This document shows, piece after piece, positions 34,462 through 47,810 of a stretch of 64,000 bases of DNA. The notes under the pieces are model-generated. The model searched no databases, was not told where the DNA came from, and saw only the letters and a list, made by a program, of their open reading frames with translations. The translations under genes and the position numbers were made by a program. Origin of the DNA: Physella acuta (taxonomy: Eukaryota > Mollusca > Gastropoda > Physidae); assembly GCF_028476545.1 (NCBI RefSeq), contig NW_026732263.1, positions 183,957 through 247,956 of the forward strand, read 5' to 3'. The number at the start of each line of letters is the position of its first letter. Position 1 is the first letter of the stretch.

Positions 34462-34649
34462 TCATTTCCGTGCATCCTCCAGCATAGCGAGCAGATCTCG
34501 TCTCGTCTGAATGAACAGATGTACTCGAGGCACACACCACATAATCATTGATCTCGCGATCTTAGAATGACAGATAGCATTAACTGGGATCAATCTTATA
34601 GGCGCCTGCTTAATCACGATTCGCTGAAACGCTTCCACTTTAGACAAAT
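34462..34649 (-). CDS. Candidate terminal exon, function unknown
   Basis: On the - strand a TTTACTTTATTTAATTCAG acceptor is followed by 62 open codons (SKVEAFQRIVIKQAPIRL... ending in LLAMLEDARK) and a TGA, with ATTAAA shortly after. Base composition is richer in GC than its surroundings, as in the sure exons here. No partner exon and no family were recognised. It lies inside the inverted-arm block and could be element-borne. Confidence 0.25.
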
Positions 34650-36044
34650 CTGAATTAAATAAAGTAAAATAAAATTACCTCAAGGAATCAGAGGTCTTTA
34701 CAGCATAAAAGAAAAAGTATCTGTTCATATAGCTGTGTTTCGATAACAAATAGTTTATCTATACCTAGTTATGCTTATGTATAATATATGTATCTGTGTA
34801 ACTAGTTGAGTATCTGTAACGAAAATGAATTGTATTTGTGTGCCTTGTGCCGTATGAGAGGTAGATCGGGGTGAGTTTTAAGGCACTGTGCTATATCTGT
34901 GACAGATTAGATACCCAGTTCAGAAAAACCTAACCGTGATAGTGTTATTCTATATCCTTGCTACCTGTACTGGACGCTGATACATAGTCATCATGTCTAT
35001 AGAAGATAGCGTGACGTAATGTACTTTCTATGACGAAATGATTTAAACCAATCAATTTAACACACAGATCAGGGCATGCTCAGTATCAAGACTTAGTAAA
35101 TTTTGTGATGAATTTCCCCAACCATAACTCTAAGACTGACTAGGAAGTGTAAGCTCGCTGAACTACTATGCTTTTTCAATTTTTTTAGCCACTAAAAACA
35201 ACCAATTCAGACGGCAAATGTTCGTTGGAAATCTTCTGAAACTAATGAGCACTAATTAACATTGACCGCAATTAAAATAATTAAGATCAAAGCCGATCTA
35301 AGCAATATAATTTTAAAAAAAAATATATATGCCCATCTCTCTATAAAGACTGCCGATGTATCTCTTATCAGTTTATTGTTTTGTTTATCAGACGAAACTC
35401 CACCCCCCCCCCCCCCCCGACCCCCTCAACGTGCGAACACACACATTATCGAACAGATCGTTGATATAATTCAATTTTCTTCCGGGCTATTCCAGCCCTC
35501 GCCCAGCCGACCTCGCTCACGTGCTGAACACGGTGACGCTGCCATCGATCGTCTGCTCGTGTTGTTTCAGGCGGATCTTGAGCGGAAGTTAAAGTACAAA
35601 TGTGTAGGGCAGCCGACTGTGTGGTGTTGTCGTGTGGCCAGACTTGTGGGGATTATATCATCAGAGGTAACTTGTTGCTCTGTTTTGTCCATGTACACTT
35701 GTCCACACAGACTTCTTGACGTGTTGTTGACAGAGTTTAAAGCTGGAAGCTTTTTGTCTTGTTACATTTGGCTCACTTGCATTCCAAGTTCTACTCACTT
35801 GCTGAAATTTGCAAGTGTGTTTACTTTGTCATAGCGTTATTCGTTGATTCTGGCATTGATATTATATCATTGTTAACTATTAATGTTAATTTATAAAATA
35901 TAATTAACCAAGAACATTATTTATGGGCGCAAGTTATAGATGTTGGTTTAGACATTTTGTAGAAACATTGCATCGTTCTATGAAGCTGTAGTAGGGCACT
36001 TGAAGAAATAAAATACAAGATGTCTAGATATAAAAAAAGACATT
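34650..36044. other. Interior of the inverted-arm block
   Basis: Apart from the 35571-35666 exon candidate and a C tract at about 35402-35418, no supported feature is seen. Confidence 0.4.
35571..35666 (+). CDS. Candidate internal or 5' exon, function unknown
   Basis: GC-richer stretch with a good acceptor (CGTGTTGTTTCAG) and a GTAACT donor. One frame is open throughout (32 codons, ADLERKLKYKCVGQPTVWCC...). A different frame has an ATG followed by a Cys-rich reading (MCRAADCVVLSCGQTCGDY). It is also preceded by a CACGTG E-box-like, CpG-rich stretch, so a promoter or first exon is possible. The link to any gene is unknown. Confidence 0.2.
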
Positions 36045-36350
36045 ACATGAATATGCTATTATTATATGGTGTAAATGATGTGATATGGTTGTAAATGACA
36101 TGGAGGTCATATGCTGATATAGTGTACATAACATGATATAACATGACGTGATATAGTGTACATGACATGGACGTGATATAGTGTACATAAAATGTACATC
36201 ATATATTGTACATGATATGGATATGGTGATACTGTGATATGTTGTACATGACATGGACATGATATGGTGTAAATGACATGGACGTAATATGATGTATATT
36301 GTAAATGACATGTGATATGTGATATGGTGTAAATGACATTGACGTGGTAT
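36045..36350. repeat. Degenerate minisatellite, TGTACATGACATGGACGTGA type
   Basis: About ten imperfect units of 25-36 bp built from GACATGGACGTGATAT and GGTGTAAAT words. Confidence 0.75.
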
Positions 36351-36732
36351 GATCTGAAATATGAAGAAGACTACTGAGTTTTTCAAAACCTTTTACTATA
36401 ACATTGTTATAAACTATTTCATAATCCTAGCCAACACCCCTGCCACAGTAGGTGAAAAAAACATGTCTATCAAAGATTTTAATGGAAATAAAAATCCAAC
36501 TCAAATTAAAAGAGAAACTTACTAATTTTCCCCCTCAATACAACGTGAGCACTCAATTAACTTTGCTGCTTAAAACCATGTTGAAATTATCCTAGTTAAT
36601 TACTAAATATTGCGTCAAATGTTAAAATGTGAATCGATATCAGATAACAGGCGGAGCTTTCAGGTTTAAACCATTCAGACAGTAGTAAAGATAGAGAGTC
36701 AAACTTGAAATGTTGAAGTCTATTGTGCGAAC

Positions 36733-36820
36733 ATGGTGATGATGAAGATGATGATGATGATGATGATGGAGATTATAATGATAATGATGATGATTATGGT
36801 TGTGATGATACTGAAGATGA

Positions 36821-36852
<32 letters not shown>

Positions 36853-37065
36853 ATGATGAAGATGATGAAGATGATGGAGATTATAATGATAATGATGAAG
36901 ATGGTGATGACGGTTGTGATGGTGATGAAGATGATGATACTGGTGATGAAGATGCTGAAGATGATGGAGATTATGATGATGATTATGATGATGGTTGTGA
37001 TAATGATGATAATGTCGTTGGTGGTGATAATGATGAAGATGATGGTGATGATAATAGTGTTGACG
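36733..37065. repeat. (GAT)n-rich microsatellite
   Basis: GAT/GGT/AAT trinucleotide tract of about 330 bp, degenerate. Its long open frames on both strands are a by-product of the triplet repeat. Confidence 0.95.
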
Positions 37066-37099
37066 ATTAGGACCATGTGTAGGGAAGTAGTAAGACCAT

Positions 37100-37399
37100 A
37101 ATGATAACAATAGTGGTGTATATTTTGCTGACAATGGTTGTAGGGATTGGTGGCAGTAAAGTAGTGACAACGATTTGGACAAAATTGTTGGTAAAATGCT
37201 GTTGATAACAAAATCGGGACAATTATTTTGTGGACAACTATAGATACATAGATGGGGACAATCTATGGGAAGGAATGTTAGGACAGTTGTGGGGACATTG
37301 ATCGGGACAAGAAAAGGGAAAATATCGCGACAATGTTGAGGAGAAAATTTAGAAACATTGGTGGGGACAACGAGTACAATACTAGTGCCGATGAAGGTG
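37100..37399. repeat. Degenerate GGGGACAA-spaced repeat tract
   Basis: GGGACAA or GTGACAA recurs about every 20-30 bases up to the right inverted arm. Confidence 0.55.
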
Positions 37400-37757
37400 A
37401 CAATAAAATTTTTGAGCACATTGGCGGGGAGAACACTGATGTGACAATATCGGTGACAATGGTTGTGACAATGATGACCGCAGTCAAGCTTGATGAAAAT
37501 AGTTTTTTAAATTCTACCACGTTAGCTGAAATTATAAGATGTATTGTTATCTAAGTTACCCTTACATGGCAAATCTAATGAAATTTGTGAATTATTTTCT
37601 TCTTGACATCATTTTATAGAAATATTACCCAAAGCCTCCATAGGTTTATTACATGAAAACCTTTTATAGGTTGCCTACATAGGTTTATAACATGATGGCA
37701 ATGTTTGGGTTGATAAGTTTATAGCACTTTACAGCTAGACTCATTTCTGTAGCACTA
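37400..37757 (-). repeat. Right arm of a 4.5-kb inverted-repeat block
   Basis: Inverted copy of 33212-33615; the outer boundary is CAGCTAGACTCATTTCTGTA. Both arms are open in one frame for a similar peptide on the strand pointing inwards from the left arm (KKLFSS, then VTDIVTS), which may only reflect sequence identity. A (TA)n tract follows at about 37800-37862. Confidence 0.85.
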
Positions 37758-37803
37758 TAGATCTATATATACACAATCACACATACACACACACACAGAT
37801 ATA

Positions 37804-37866
<63 letters not shown>

Positions 37867-38384
37867 ATGGGGGAGATTTCTAAGTTAGCACACAGGGTGA
37901 TATCCGTAAAATGAACGTTACAAGTCTAGATAGTCGATATAATGATTTGAGTGAGTTCCTATTATGTGACAGCTTGAGAATATTTGTATGTTTGCAATGT
38001 GATGTAGGTAGGACTAGGGATTAGGAGATGTAAAGGGGTTGGGATGGATGCGTCACTTCACTAATGTTATTCAATGTATTAGCGCAGGAACTAGGGACTG
38101 CCTTGAGAATGTGATACTTTCTATTCCGGCCCTCACCGTGAGTCTTTCAGCAAATACCGTCCGGTCTTGATAGGAAATAGTCTCAATAAAAAACAGAAAA
38201 GATCAAACAATTTTCTCTAACGACTTAACATCATGATTATAAGCTTAGGTCACTGTACGATCTGTATTATGTGAGTAGTCCATACAAACTGCACGCTATA
38301 CCTGTAGTCAAGGTATGGTTCACGAGAAGGTCGAGGTCATTTTCTCAAATTTTAAACACTCGTTGTAACGTGAAATACTCGAAT

Positions 38385-38785
38385 CAGTCATTGGTCCAGT
38401 TAATCAGTCAGTCAATCAGCCAGTTAGTCAGCCAGTTGGTTAGCCAGTTAGTCAGTTAGTCAGATAGTCAGACAGTCAGTTAGTCAGATAGTCAGACAGT
38501 CAGTCAGTTAGTCAGCCAGTTAGTCAGTCAATCAGTCAGCTAGTCAGTCAGTCAGTCAGCTAGTTAGTCAGTCAGACAGTCATTCAGTCAGCTAGTCAGT
38601 CAGTCAGCTAGTCAGTCAGTCAGTCAGCTAGTCAGTCAGTCAGTCAGTCAATCAGTCAGCTAGTCAGTCAGTCAGCTAGTCAGGCAGTCAGTCAGCTAGT
38701 TAGTCTGTCAGTCAGTCAGTCAGTCTGACAGTCAGTCAGTCAGCTAGTTAGACAGTCAGTCAGTCAGCTAGTCAGTCAGCCACTT
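38385..38785. repeat. (GTCA)n/(GTTA)n tetranucleotide array
   Basis: About 100 tetranucleotides of CAGT with TAGT and GCTA variants forming 8-16-bp higher-order patterns. Confidence 0.95.
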
Positions 38786-39868
38786 AGTACGAGGTATGAC
38801 GCTAATTGACGTGCCAGTACATAAAATGTAGACATATTTTTATTTTATTTATAATGTTATTCAACTTGCTTTCTCTGTAAACACTCCCATCATCAATTTC
38901 TACTTGTAGCCTTACTGCATTTCGTTTAAACGTTAAAATAATCCCATCTCCTTTAACAGTGCAATAATTTCAAAATCTTGACCAATTTAACAACCAATCT
39001 TAGAACATAATCTAGTGTTTTACGTTTTAGGGCATGCATTATGTATGCTATGTAACAAACCAAAGTATTGGGTTTTTATAACACAACATAACACGAATGT
39101 GATTTGAGTACAATATTTCAACAGTAGGCCTACATGCTTTTATCAAATAAAGAAAGAAAGCCCATGTATAACCAAGGGAATATCTACATCATGTCTAAAT
39201 TTAACTGGGATAATTAGCCCCATCGACTGGCACCGTTCTTGAACGCTGTTAAAATTTGTCATTAATTCACAGGATGGTGCGTACACCGTCTGGAGGCCAG
39301 AAGATTGTTCAATTATTCATTCCCCTTTCAATCCTCTTTTTACCTGATCAATATGCTACTGTTAATCGAAAATTACTTCGGTGTGGGGGGCTTAATGTTT
39401 GGCTTCATAAAACGTGCTTGATTGCGTTTTGTGCGATTTGATTTCGTTCATAAAATTGTATTTTACACTGAGATGAAAAGCGTAATAAGGAGTGCGATGG
39501 CTGCGTTTTACTGCCAAATAAAATAACGTTGTTTTAGAAGTTCAATGATACAATGACGAACGCAGCTTTACCAAAACGTTTATTTAACCTTGACCTCCAC
39601 TGCTCTAAAAATAAATTTCTGACATGTATACAAAGTGCTAAAACCAATCGGCTCGCCTAAGAGCACTGATTAAGAAATCAATAATAGCTAATGTAGTTTA
39701 ATGAGCAGATCACAGGTAGGTTTGTTTTGGCTTTGAATTTAATTTGGGTCATGTTTCAAGTCTGGCTTTCAACAAAACTAATAACGAAAGTAGCGGGATT
39801 CATGACATGAAACTCGGGTAATTGTCAAAACAATGGCCTTTATTTACCTTAGCCACAAAAGCAGGAAG
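38786..39868. other. No feature seen
   Basis: AT-rich DNA without repeats or exon-like signals. A 61-codon open stretch at 39256-39441 shows no domain. Confidence 0.5.
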
Positions 39869-40135
<267 letters not shown>

Positions 40136-40420
40136 TACTGACCTAATTTCTTAAATCAACCCATGTACTTTCAGGCTAGTCGAGTGTTGATGTTCACCAA
40201 AATGTCCGAGTGTTGACCACCCATCCCCCGTGTCTTGCTTGAGGAACAAGATCTAATGGGCCGTACACCTTGGAATGAGTTGCATGCAAGCGACGGTAAG
40301 ATCGCCATAGCCCACCTGCTCATTAACTATTGATTCCCATAATCCTCTTCTTGTTCTTACTTAATTAAACATCATGGTTCCCGTGAAAGGTTTACCTGAT
40401 TGCTTTACCTACTACTATGG

Positions 40421-40732
40421 TATCGTAGCGATCAATTAATTTAACACATGTCACGACGATACTTATATATCTTATCACTTGCCAGCAAAGAGTATCGGTA
40501 TCGTATTGATCAATTAATTTAACACATGTTACGACGATACTTATATATCTCATCACTTGCCAGCAAAGAATATCGGTATCGTATCGATCAATTAATTTAA
40601 CACATGTCACGACGATACTTATATATCTCATCACTTGCCAGCAAAGAGTATCGGTATCGTATCGATTAATTAATTTAAGCCATGTCACACGGCGATACAA
40701 GAACTAGGTCACCAAATGTACATATCACGTCC
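40421..40732. repeat. Minisatellite, 78-bp unit, 4 copies
   Basis: Copies start at about 40421, 40499, 40577 and 40655 (TATCGTATCGATCAATTAAT...). The period of 78 is exact and divisible by three. Two to four differences between copies; the last copy decays. Confidence 0.95.
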
Positions 40733-40924
40733 CGAGCAGGAAGATCGATCCCACAATGCAGCTCAGTGTGCCAGATTTTTCCGTGCCGGTATTTTAGCTG
40801 TCAAACTTGGGATGGAATCCATAGGCCATGACGTGTGACAGAGTGTTAGGCTGCTCACAGTGGCTGACGTGGCGATAGTTCGCAGGTCTGACTGTTTGAA
40901 AACATCGTTTTAATTGTCGAGGTT

Positions 40925-41250
40925 TTTGATGGCATTCTCATAGAACATTTTGACATTAACTGAGAACATTATGGCATTCTCATAGAACATTTTGACATTA
41001 ACTGAGAACATTATGGCATTCTCATAGAACATTTTGACATTAACCTACAGCATTTTGACATACTCATAGAACACGTAGAGCCTTCCACTAGAACATTTTG
41101 ACATCATAGATCATTTGACCTCCACATAGAACATTTTGGCCTTCACAAAGATCATTTGACCTTCACATAGAACATTTGACCTCCACATAGAATATTTGAC
41201 CTCCACATAGAACATTTGTTCTCCACATAGAACATTCGTATTCCCCTCCC
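40925..41250. repeat. Two adjoining minisatellites sharing an ATAGAACATTT core
   Basis: First a 47-bp unit (GGCATTCTCATAGAACATTT then TGACATTAACTGAGAACATTA), about 2.5 copies, then a degenerate 20-22-bp unit (GACCTCCACATAGAACATTT), about eight copies. The shorter unit looks derived from the longer. Confidence 0.85.
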
Positions 41251-42054
41251 ACAACATCTTGACCTTCTACTAGAGCGAAGTATCACTCACCAAATACCAG
41301 ACACACACACTTACTCACCCCCACACTCACACACACACGCCTCTAGTTATCACGCACAAAACAATATCTGGTCACCACAGCTTTAAATACAAAATCTTCC
41401 AAAGCCTTCCTTTGTGAACGTACATCATCCCCTGCTTTACCAAATAATATTACAATCTAAAGGGGGATAACAATCTCTTTAACATTTTACTTAGGAGTGA
41501 ATGAGTAATTATAGTTTTTATTATACAAAAGTAAACCAGTGATCAGAACTTAGGCTTAATAAATATTATGTTATCGTTTGTATAGTAAGAAATTGTAACA
41601 TAATTTTTAAGCTGGTCATTAATGTAGCAGATTTAATTACAGAGGATGAATAAGATTTAAGTCGGTTATGGGCCTTTTGATGAATCATCAAAATGTGTCA
41701 TGGTTGAGTGACGTCAGAAGAACTGAGAGTTCTACTTTTTTATCGACTAAATGACTACATAGTGTTGACGTTATATTACTTGCCTAGTCATACTTAGTTC
41801 TTCATTGGTTATTGAAATTTTTTTTACATGTGTGTCGTGTTAAAGTAGTTGGGACTATCGTGACATTTATATTAAAGTTGTTAGATATGTGTTGATACTA
41901 ATACTATAGCCTATATAACGTCAGTTTAGCAACATCGTGACTTGTCCGTCACTGATCTATACCGGCTCAATCTTTTTATAGTTGTGACCTTTATTGATTG
42001 GACTAACAGTGCAAATCATAGTGGGAGGGGGGCGGAGGGTGTGGCTAAGTGAAA
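41251..42054. other. No gene seen
   Basis: A short CA-rich tract at 41295-41340, otherwise unique-looking AT-rich DNA. Confidence 0.5.
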
Positions 42055-42870
42055 GAAAAACGGAAATCGAAAAGAAACTGATAAAAAATAAAGGCAGACG
42101 AAATACAAGGAAAAAATAAAAGGAGGGCTAAACAGGAGGACATGAAGAAAAACGAAAAGAATGTTAAATAAGAGGGCAGGAAAAGTATAAAATATGAGGG
42201 CAGAAAAATTACGAAATATGAGGGTAAAAAAAAACAACAACAAAGGATAAGGGCAGAAATAAAGAAACATGAAATATGAAGCCAGAATAAACTACTAAAT
42301 ATGTGTGCAGAAAAATAATGGAATATAAGGGCAGAAAAATAACGGAATATAAGGGCAGAAAATTAAAGGAATATGGGGACAGAAACATAACGGGATATAA
42401 GGGCAGAAAAATAACGGAATATAAGGGCAGAAAAATAACGGAATATAAGGGCAGAAAATTAAAGGAATATGGGGGCAGAAAAATAACGGAATATGAGGGC
42501 AGAAAAATAACGGAATATAAGGGCAGAAAAATAACGGAATATAAGGGCAGAAAAATAATGGAATATAAGGGCAGAAAAATAACGGAATATAAGGGCAGAA
42601 AAATAACGGAATATAAGGGCAGAAAAATAACGGAATATAAGGGCAGAAAAATAACGGAATATAAGGGCAGAAAAATAACGGAATATAAGGGCAGAAAAAT
42701 AACGGAATATGATTTCAGAAAAAAGAAATACGAAATATGAGGTTAGAGATAAACTAACAGAAAGCGAAGTATGAAAACAAAAACAAAACCGAAAATTTGA
42801 AATATGAGGGGGGAAAAATAACTATAAAATATGAGTGCCAATTTTTAAAAAATAAAATATGAAGACAAAA
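42055..42870. repeat. Minisatellite, 24-bp unit, about 17 clean copies plus decayed flanks
   Basis: Core 42305-42720: GGGCAGAAAAATAACGGAAT followed by ATAA. The flanks are looser (AAATATGAGGGCAGAAAAA). The unit length is a multiple of three, which explains the 145-codon open frame (EYKGRKIT repeats); it has no other coding evidence. Confidence 0.95.
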
Positions 42871-42964
42871 ATAAGTAAAATAATGTAAGATGATACACGG
42901 AGATCGAGAAAAAAAAACAAACAAAAAAAACGTACGCAATTTCATATACAATTTTAGTAATATA

Positions 42965-43570
42965 TAGTGAGTGCTAGACATTTAGCGACTCATAGACATT
43001 TAGCGACTCATAGACATTTAGCGACTCTAGGACCTTAAGTGACTCCAAGACATATAATGAATCAGAGACATTTAGCGACAAATAGATATGTAGTGACTCC
43101 TCAATATTATGCGACATTTAGTGACTCCTTAACATTTAGTGACTCCTGTACATTTAGTGACTCCTGTCCATTTAGTGACTCCTTAACATTTAGTGACTCC
43201 TGTCCATTAAGTGACTCCTGTACATTTAGTGACTCCTTAACATTTAGTGACTTCCACACTTTTAGTGACTTCTGTCCATTTAATGACTCCCACACATTTA
43301 GTGACTCCCACACATTTAGTGACTTCCACACTTTTAGTGACTTCTGTCCATTTAATGACTCCCACACATTTAGTGACTCCCACACATTTAGTGACTCCCA
43401 CACATTTAGTGACTTCCACACTTTTAGTGACTTCTGTCCATTTAATGACTCCCACACATTTAGTGACTCCCACACATTTAGTGACTCCCACACATTTAGT
43501 GACTCCCACACATTTAGTGACTCCCACACATTTAGTGACTCCTGTACATTTAGTGACTCCTAGACATGAA
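42965..43570. repeat. Minisatellite, 18-bp unit, about 30 copies
   Basis: TTTAGTGACTCCCACACA and variants (CTGTAC, CTTAAC, TTCCACACTT) grouped into a higher-order pattern of about 100 bp that is itself repeated at 43240-43470. Open in several frames because 18 is divisible by three. Confidence 0.95.
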
Positions 43571-43624
43571 ATCAATCCCACATGTTTACCTAGAACAGGA
43601 AGTATCACCACTGTGAAACTCAAC

Positions 43625-43692
43625 AGTGAGTAAAACAGCAACAGACAGCAACAGACAGCAACAGACAGCAACAGACAGCAAAAGACAGCATG
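43625..43692. repeat. Minisatellite, 10-bp unit
   Basis: CAACAGACAG repeated six to seven times. Confidence 0.9.
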
Positions 43693-44409
43693 TTTATAGG
43701 ACAACATCTTCGGCTATTGCTTAGAAAATGGCGCTTAGAAAAACAATGCGCCTTCAATGGAACTATTTTAAAATATTTAACATTTTCCTGGATTCGCAAA
43801 TGAAAGTTAAAAATCATCCGTTGAAGTGATGTTCGGCCGCTGCTATTATTCAGCTTAATTTAAATTACGGCATCCAATCAATAATTAATGATTTACTAAG
43901 TAAGACAATCTCGTGGGGGTGTTTTTAAGTTGAAGAGCACAATTCTAAAGACCAGCCGTATATCAAATAATTCGAAAGGATGATGCAATTATTTCTTTGT
44001 TTTAAGACACTAATGGGTTTTTAGGGCCAGTAAATAATTGAAGCGCTATTCTGTCGGCTCTTATTGCTGAGCTTGGGGGAGGGGGAGAGTTGGAGGGGGG
44101 GGGGGGGATATTTCAACAAAAATCGATGTCGAGATTATTTTTTTTTACATCTCAAGTCCTGCCCAGAGGACAGAATTCCCCCCCCTCCCCATCGTCTGCA
44201 TGTGCGCAACTGTTTCTTTTTATCTCACTTCAGTCAGAAGAATGGAGACAATTTTTCGTTGTTCTAAATTTTTAAAATCTGTTTTGATCTTCAGACCAAC
44301 CGGAGTTGAATTTTTTTTTTTAATGATGTAAATAATTTAGTTTAGTTGAAGCTCGCAAGACGATGCCTGGGTCGATCCGTCTCTTGTCAGATCCTCGTAT
44401 TCTCCCTTC
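43693..44409. other. No gene seen
   Basis: A G tract at about 44095-44107 and a C-rich patch near 44180. Otherwise unremarkable. Confidence 0.5.
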
Positions 44410-44895
44410 TTTTCTCCTCACATTCTCCCCTCAACCCATCTTTATATCTTTATCCTCTCCCCTCAACCTTTCTTTATACTCTCCCCTCAACCTTTCTTTA
44501 TTCTCTCCCAGCAACCTATCTTTATACTCACCCTTAACCTATCATTATACTCTCCCCTCAACCTATCTTTATTATCCCTCAACCCATCTTTATACTCTCC
44601 CCTCAACCTATCTTTATACTCTCCCCTCAACCCATCTTTATACTCTCCCCTCAACCCATCTTTATACTCTCTCATCAACCCATCTTTATATCTTTATACT
44701 ATCCCCTAAACCTATCTTTATACTCTACCCTCAACCCATTATTATACTCTCCCATCAACCCATCATTATGCTCTCCCCTCAACCTATCTTCATACTCTCC
44801 CCTCAACCTATCCAACCTATCTTTATACTCTCGCCTCAACCCATCTTTATACTCTCCCCTCAACCTATCTTCGTATTCTCCCATCCTGTACTACC
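44410..44895. repeat. Minisatellite, 24-bp unit, about 20 copies
   Basis: CTTTATACTCTCCCCTCAAC plus CTAT or CCAT; some units are shortened or extended. Confidence 0.95.
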
Positions 44896-45109
44896 CTCTC
44901 CTCACCTCCTCTTCAATCCCCCCCCCCCCCCTGCTTGTCGCATCATCTGACTCCCCCAGTTATTCTATTTTTGTTTTCATCTCCCGTCTGAATGCGATCA
45001 ACTGAATGACCCCCTTGAGTAAAAAAATTCCCTGTTTCTATCAGACTGTAGAAAACTTACGGCCATCTGAGTTCTCAATCCATTGGGTCCAACAATTGTT
45101 GCTTTTTTT

Positions 45110-45900
45110 TTTCTTACCACACATATTGTGAGCTTACGTTTCTGTTACCATACATATTGAGAGTTATGTTCCCTGTTACCATACTTATTGTGAGTTATGT
45201 TCCCGGTTACCATACTTATTTTGAGTTATGTTCCCTGTTACCATACTTATTGTGAGTTATGTTCCCGGTTACCATACTTATTGTGAGTTATGTCCCTTGT
45301 TACCATACATATTGTGAGCTTACGTTTCTGTTACCGTACATATTGTGAGTTATGTCCCCTGTTACCATACTTATTGTGAATTATGTTCCCGGTTACCATA
45401 CTTATTGTGAGTTATGTTCCCTGTTACCATATTTATTGTGAGTTTTTTTCCCTGTTACTATAAATAAAGTTATGTTCCCTGTTACCATACTTATTGTGAA
45501 GTTATGTTCCCTGTTACCGTACTTATTGTGATGTTATGTTCACTGTTACCATACTTATTGTGAAGTTATGTTCCCTGTTACCACACATATTGTGAAGTTA
45601 TGGTCCTAGTCACCATACTTATTGTGAAGTTATGGTCCCTGTTACCATACTTATTGTGAAGTTATGTTCCCTTTTACCATACTTATTGTGAAGTTATATT
45701 CCCTGTTACCACACATATTGTGAAGTTATGGTCCCTGTTACTATAAATAAAGTTATGTTCCCTGTTACCATAGTTATTGTGAGTTTTGTTCCCTGTTACT
45801 ATAAATAAAGCTATGTTCCCTGTTACCATACATATTGTGAAGTTATGTTCCGTGTCACTATACCTATTGTGAAGTTATGTTCCCTGTTACCATAAACATT
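45110..45900. repeat. Minisatellite, 31-32-bp unit, about 25 copies
   Basis: GTTACCATACTTATTGTGAG followed by TTATGTTCCCT, with a later sub-type GTGAAGTTATG. Confidence 0.95.
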
Positions 45901-46354
45901 CTATTTTTTATTTATTGATTACCATACATAATAACAGATTCAAGACAAACAAACATCCTGGTCTAAACGCCGCAGTTTCCTATAAACTATATCCGGTACC
46001 CAATATCAAACAAATAAATGGAAAGACGTCGAAAAAAAGTATTCCTACTGTACTAAATCCATGTAACTCTTTCTATTCTCCCACCAAATTCTAATAGGAA
46101 GAAAACATCGTCTTTCTGTCAAATTACTGTAATTATCTACTTTCTGCTGTTTAGTCTTTCTCGTCGCTGTGTTACTAATAATTTGTGCGGTTTTTATAAA
46201 GTTATTCCGGTTTGTTTTCGTACATGACAAGCCAGAGATTCTGGAACTTTCCAACGATGCATGTTTTAATTGATGCTGCTCAAGAGAGAAATAAATAAAT
46301 CGATGACGTTTTTATACAATAATAATATACGTGCTCGTCATCGTTCGTGATTTT

Positions 46355-47335
46355 TATATTGGCACTAAACATTGGATTTTATGTTGGCACTAAATATTGG
46401 ATTTTATGTTGGCACTAAACATTGGATTTTTTGTTAGCACTAAACATTGGATTTCTTGTTGGCACTAAACATTGGATTTTTTGTTGGCACTAAACATTGG
46501 ATTTTTTGTTAGCACTAAACATTGGATTTCTTGTTGGCACTAAACATTGTTATTTTGTTGGCACTAAAAATTGGATTTTATGTTGGCACTAAACATTGGA
46601 TTTTTTGTTGGCACTAAACATTGGATTTTTTGTTGGCACTAAACATTGGATTTTTTGTTAGCACTAAACATTGGATTTCTTGTTGGCACTAAACATTGTT
46701 ATTTTGTTGGCACTAAACATTGGATTTTATGTTGGCACTAAACATTGGATTTTTTGTTGGCACTAAACATTAGATTTTCTGTTGGCACTAAACATTGTTA
46801 TTTTGTTGGCACTAAACATTGGATTTTATGTTGGCACTAAACATTGGATTTTTTGTTGGCACTAAACATTGGATTTTATATTGGCACTAAACATTGGATT
46901 TTATGTTGGCACTAAATATTGTATTTTATGTTGGCACTAAACATTGGATTTTTTGTTGGCACTAAACATTGGATTTTTTGTTGGCACTAACAAACATTGG
47001 ATTTTCTGTTGGCACTAAACATTGAATTTTATGTTGGCACTAAATATTGCATTTTATGTTGGCACTAAACATTGGATTTTATGTTGGCATTAAACATTGT
47101 TATTTTGTTGGCACTAAACATCGGATTTTTTGTTGGCACTAAACATTGGATTTTTTGTTGGCACTAAACACTGGATTTTTTGTTGGCACTAAACATTGGA
47201 TTTTATGTTGGCATTAAACATTTGATTTTTTGTTGGCACTACATATTGGATTTTCTGTTGGGAATAAACATTGGATTTTCTGTTTGCACTAAACATTGTT
47301 ATTTTGTTGGCATTAAACATTGGATTTTCTGCAGA
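46355..47335. repeat. Minisatellite, 25-bp unit, about 39 copies
   Basis: TTGGCACTAAACATTGGATT followed by TTTTG or TTATG. The largest non-coding array of this stretch. Confidence 0.95.
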
Positions 47336-47599
47336 TTTGTATTTATGTTGACGTAAATGCTCATCACTGCTAGATGGTATTTATAATATTATTATGTCAC
47401 AAACAACAGTAAGCGGCGGAGGCAGTCTTTGTGGTAGAGGTCGATGGTATACAATTATAAACCATTCTCTGGTTATCTAGTTTTTAACTATTTTATTTCT
47501 TGACGTCGTTATACATTCACTTGGCTATGATTATGTTCATCAATTTTTATCCTACAAACTGAGCAAATATAATTCGATTGTTGAACTCCTGTGGGAAAA

Positions 47600-47810
47600 T
47601 GCCATGATTTGATGGCGCCAACAAAGTGAGCTGGAGTTTGGATATTTTAAGTTATGATTTAATGGCTGGAGTTAGGATATTTTATGTCATGATTTGATGG
47701 TGACCAACAAAGCGAGCAGGACTCTGGATATTTTATGTTATGATTTAATAACGACCAACAAAGCGAGATGGAGTTTTGATATTTTATGTCATGATTTTAA
47801 GCTGATTAAA
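47600..47810. repeat. Short degenerate repeat, about 50-60-bp unit, about 4 copies
   Basis: GACCAACAAAGCGAGCAGGA and TGGATATTTTATGTTATGAT words in order. Confidence 0.7.

Noticed and set aside
36723-37419. Several long open frames on both strands
   Set aside because: Produced by the GAT trinucleotide tract; His/Asp/Ile runs only.
42303-42740. 145-codon frame of EYKGRKIT repeats
   Set aside because: The 24-bp unit is a multiple of three; no splice sites, start context or non-repeat coding flank.
43039-43707. Frames of FSDSHT, VWESLN and similar repeats
   Set aside because: By-product of the 18-bp minisatellite; open in several frames on both strands.
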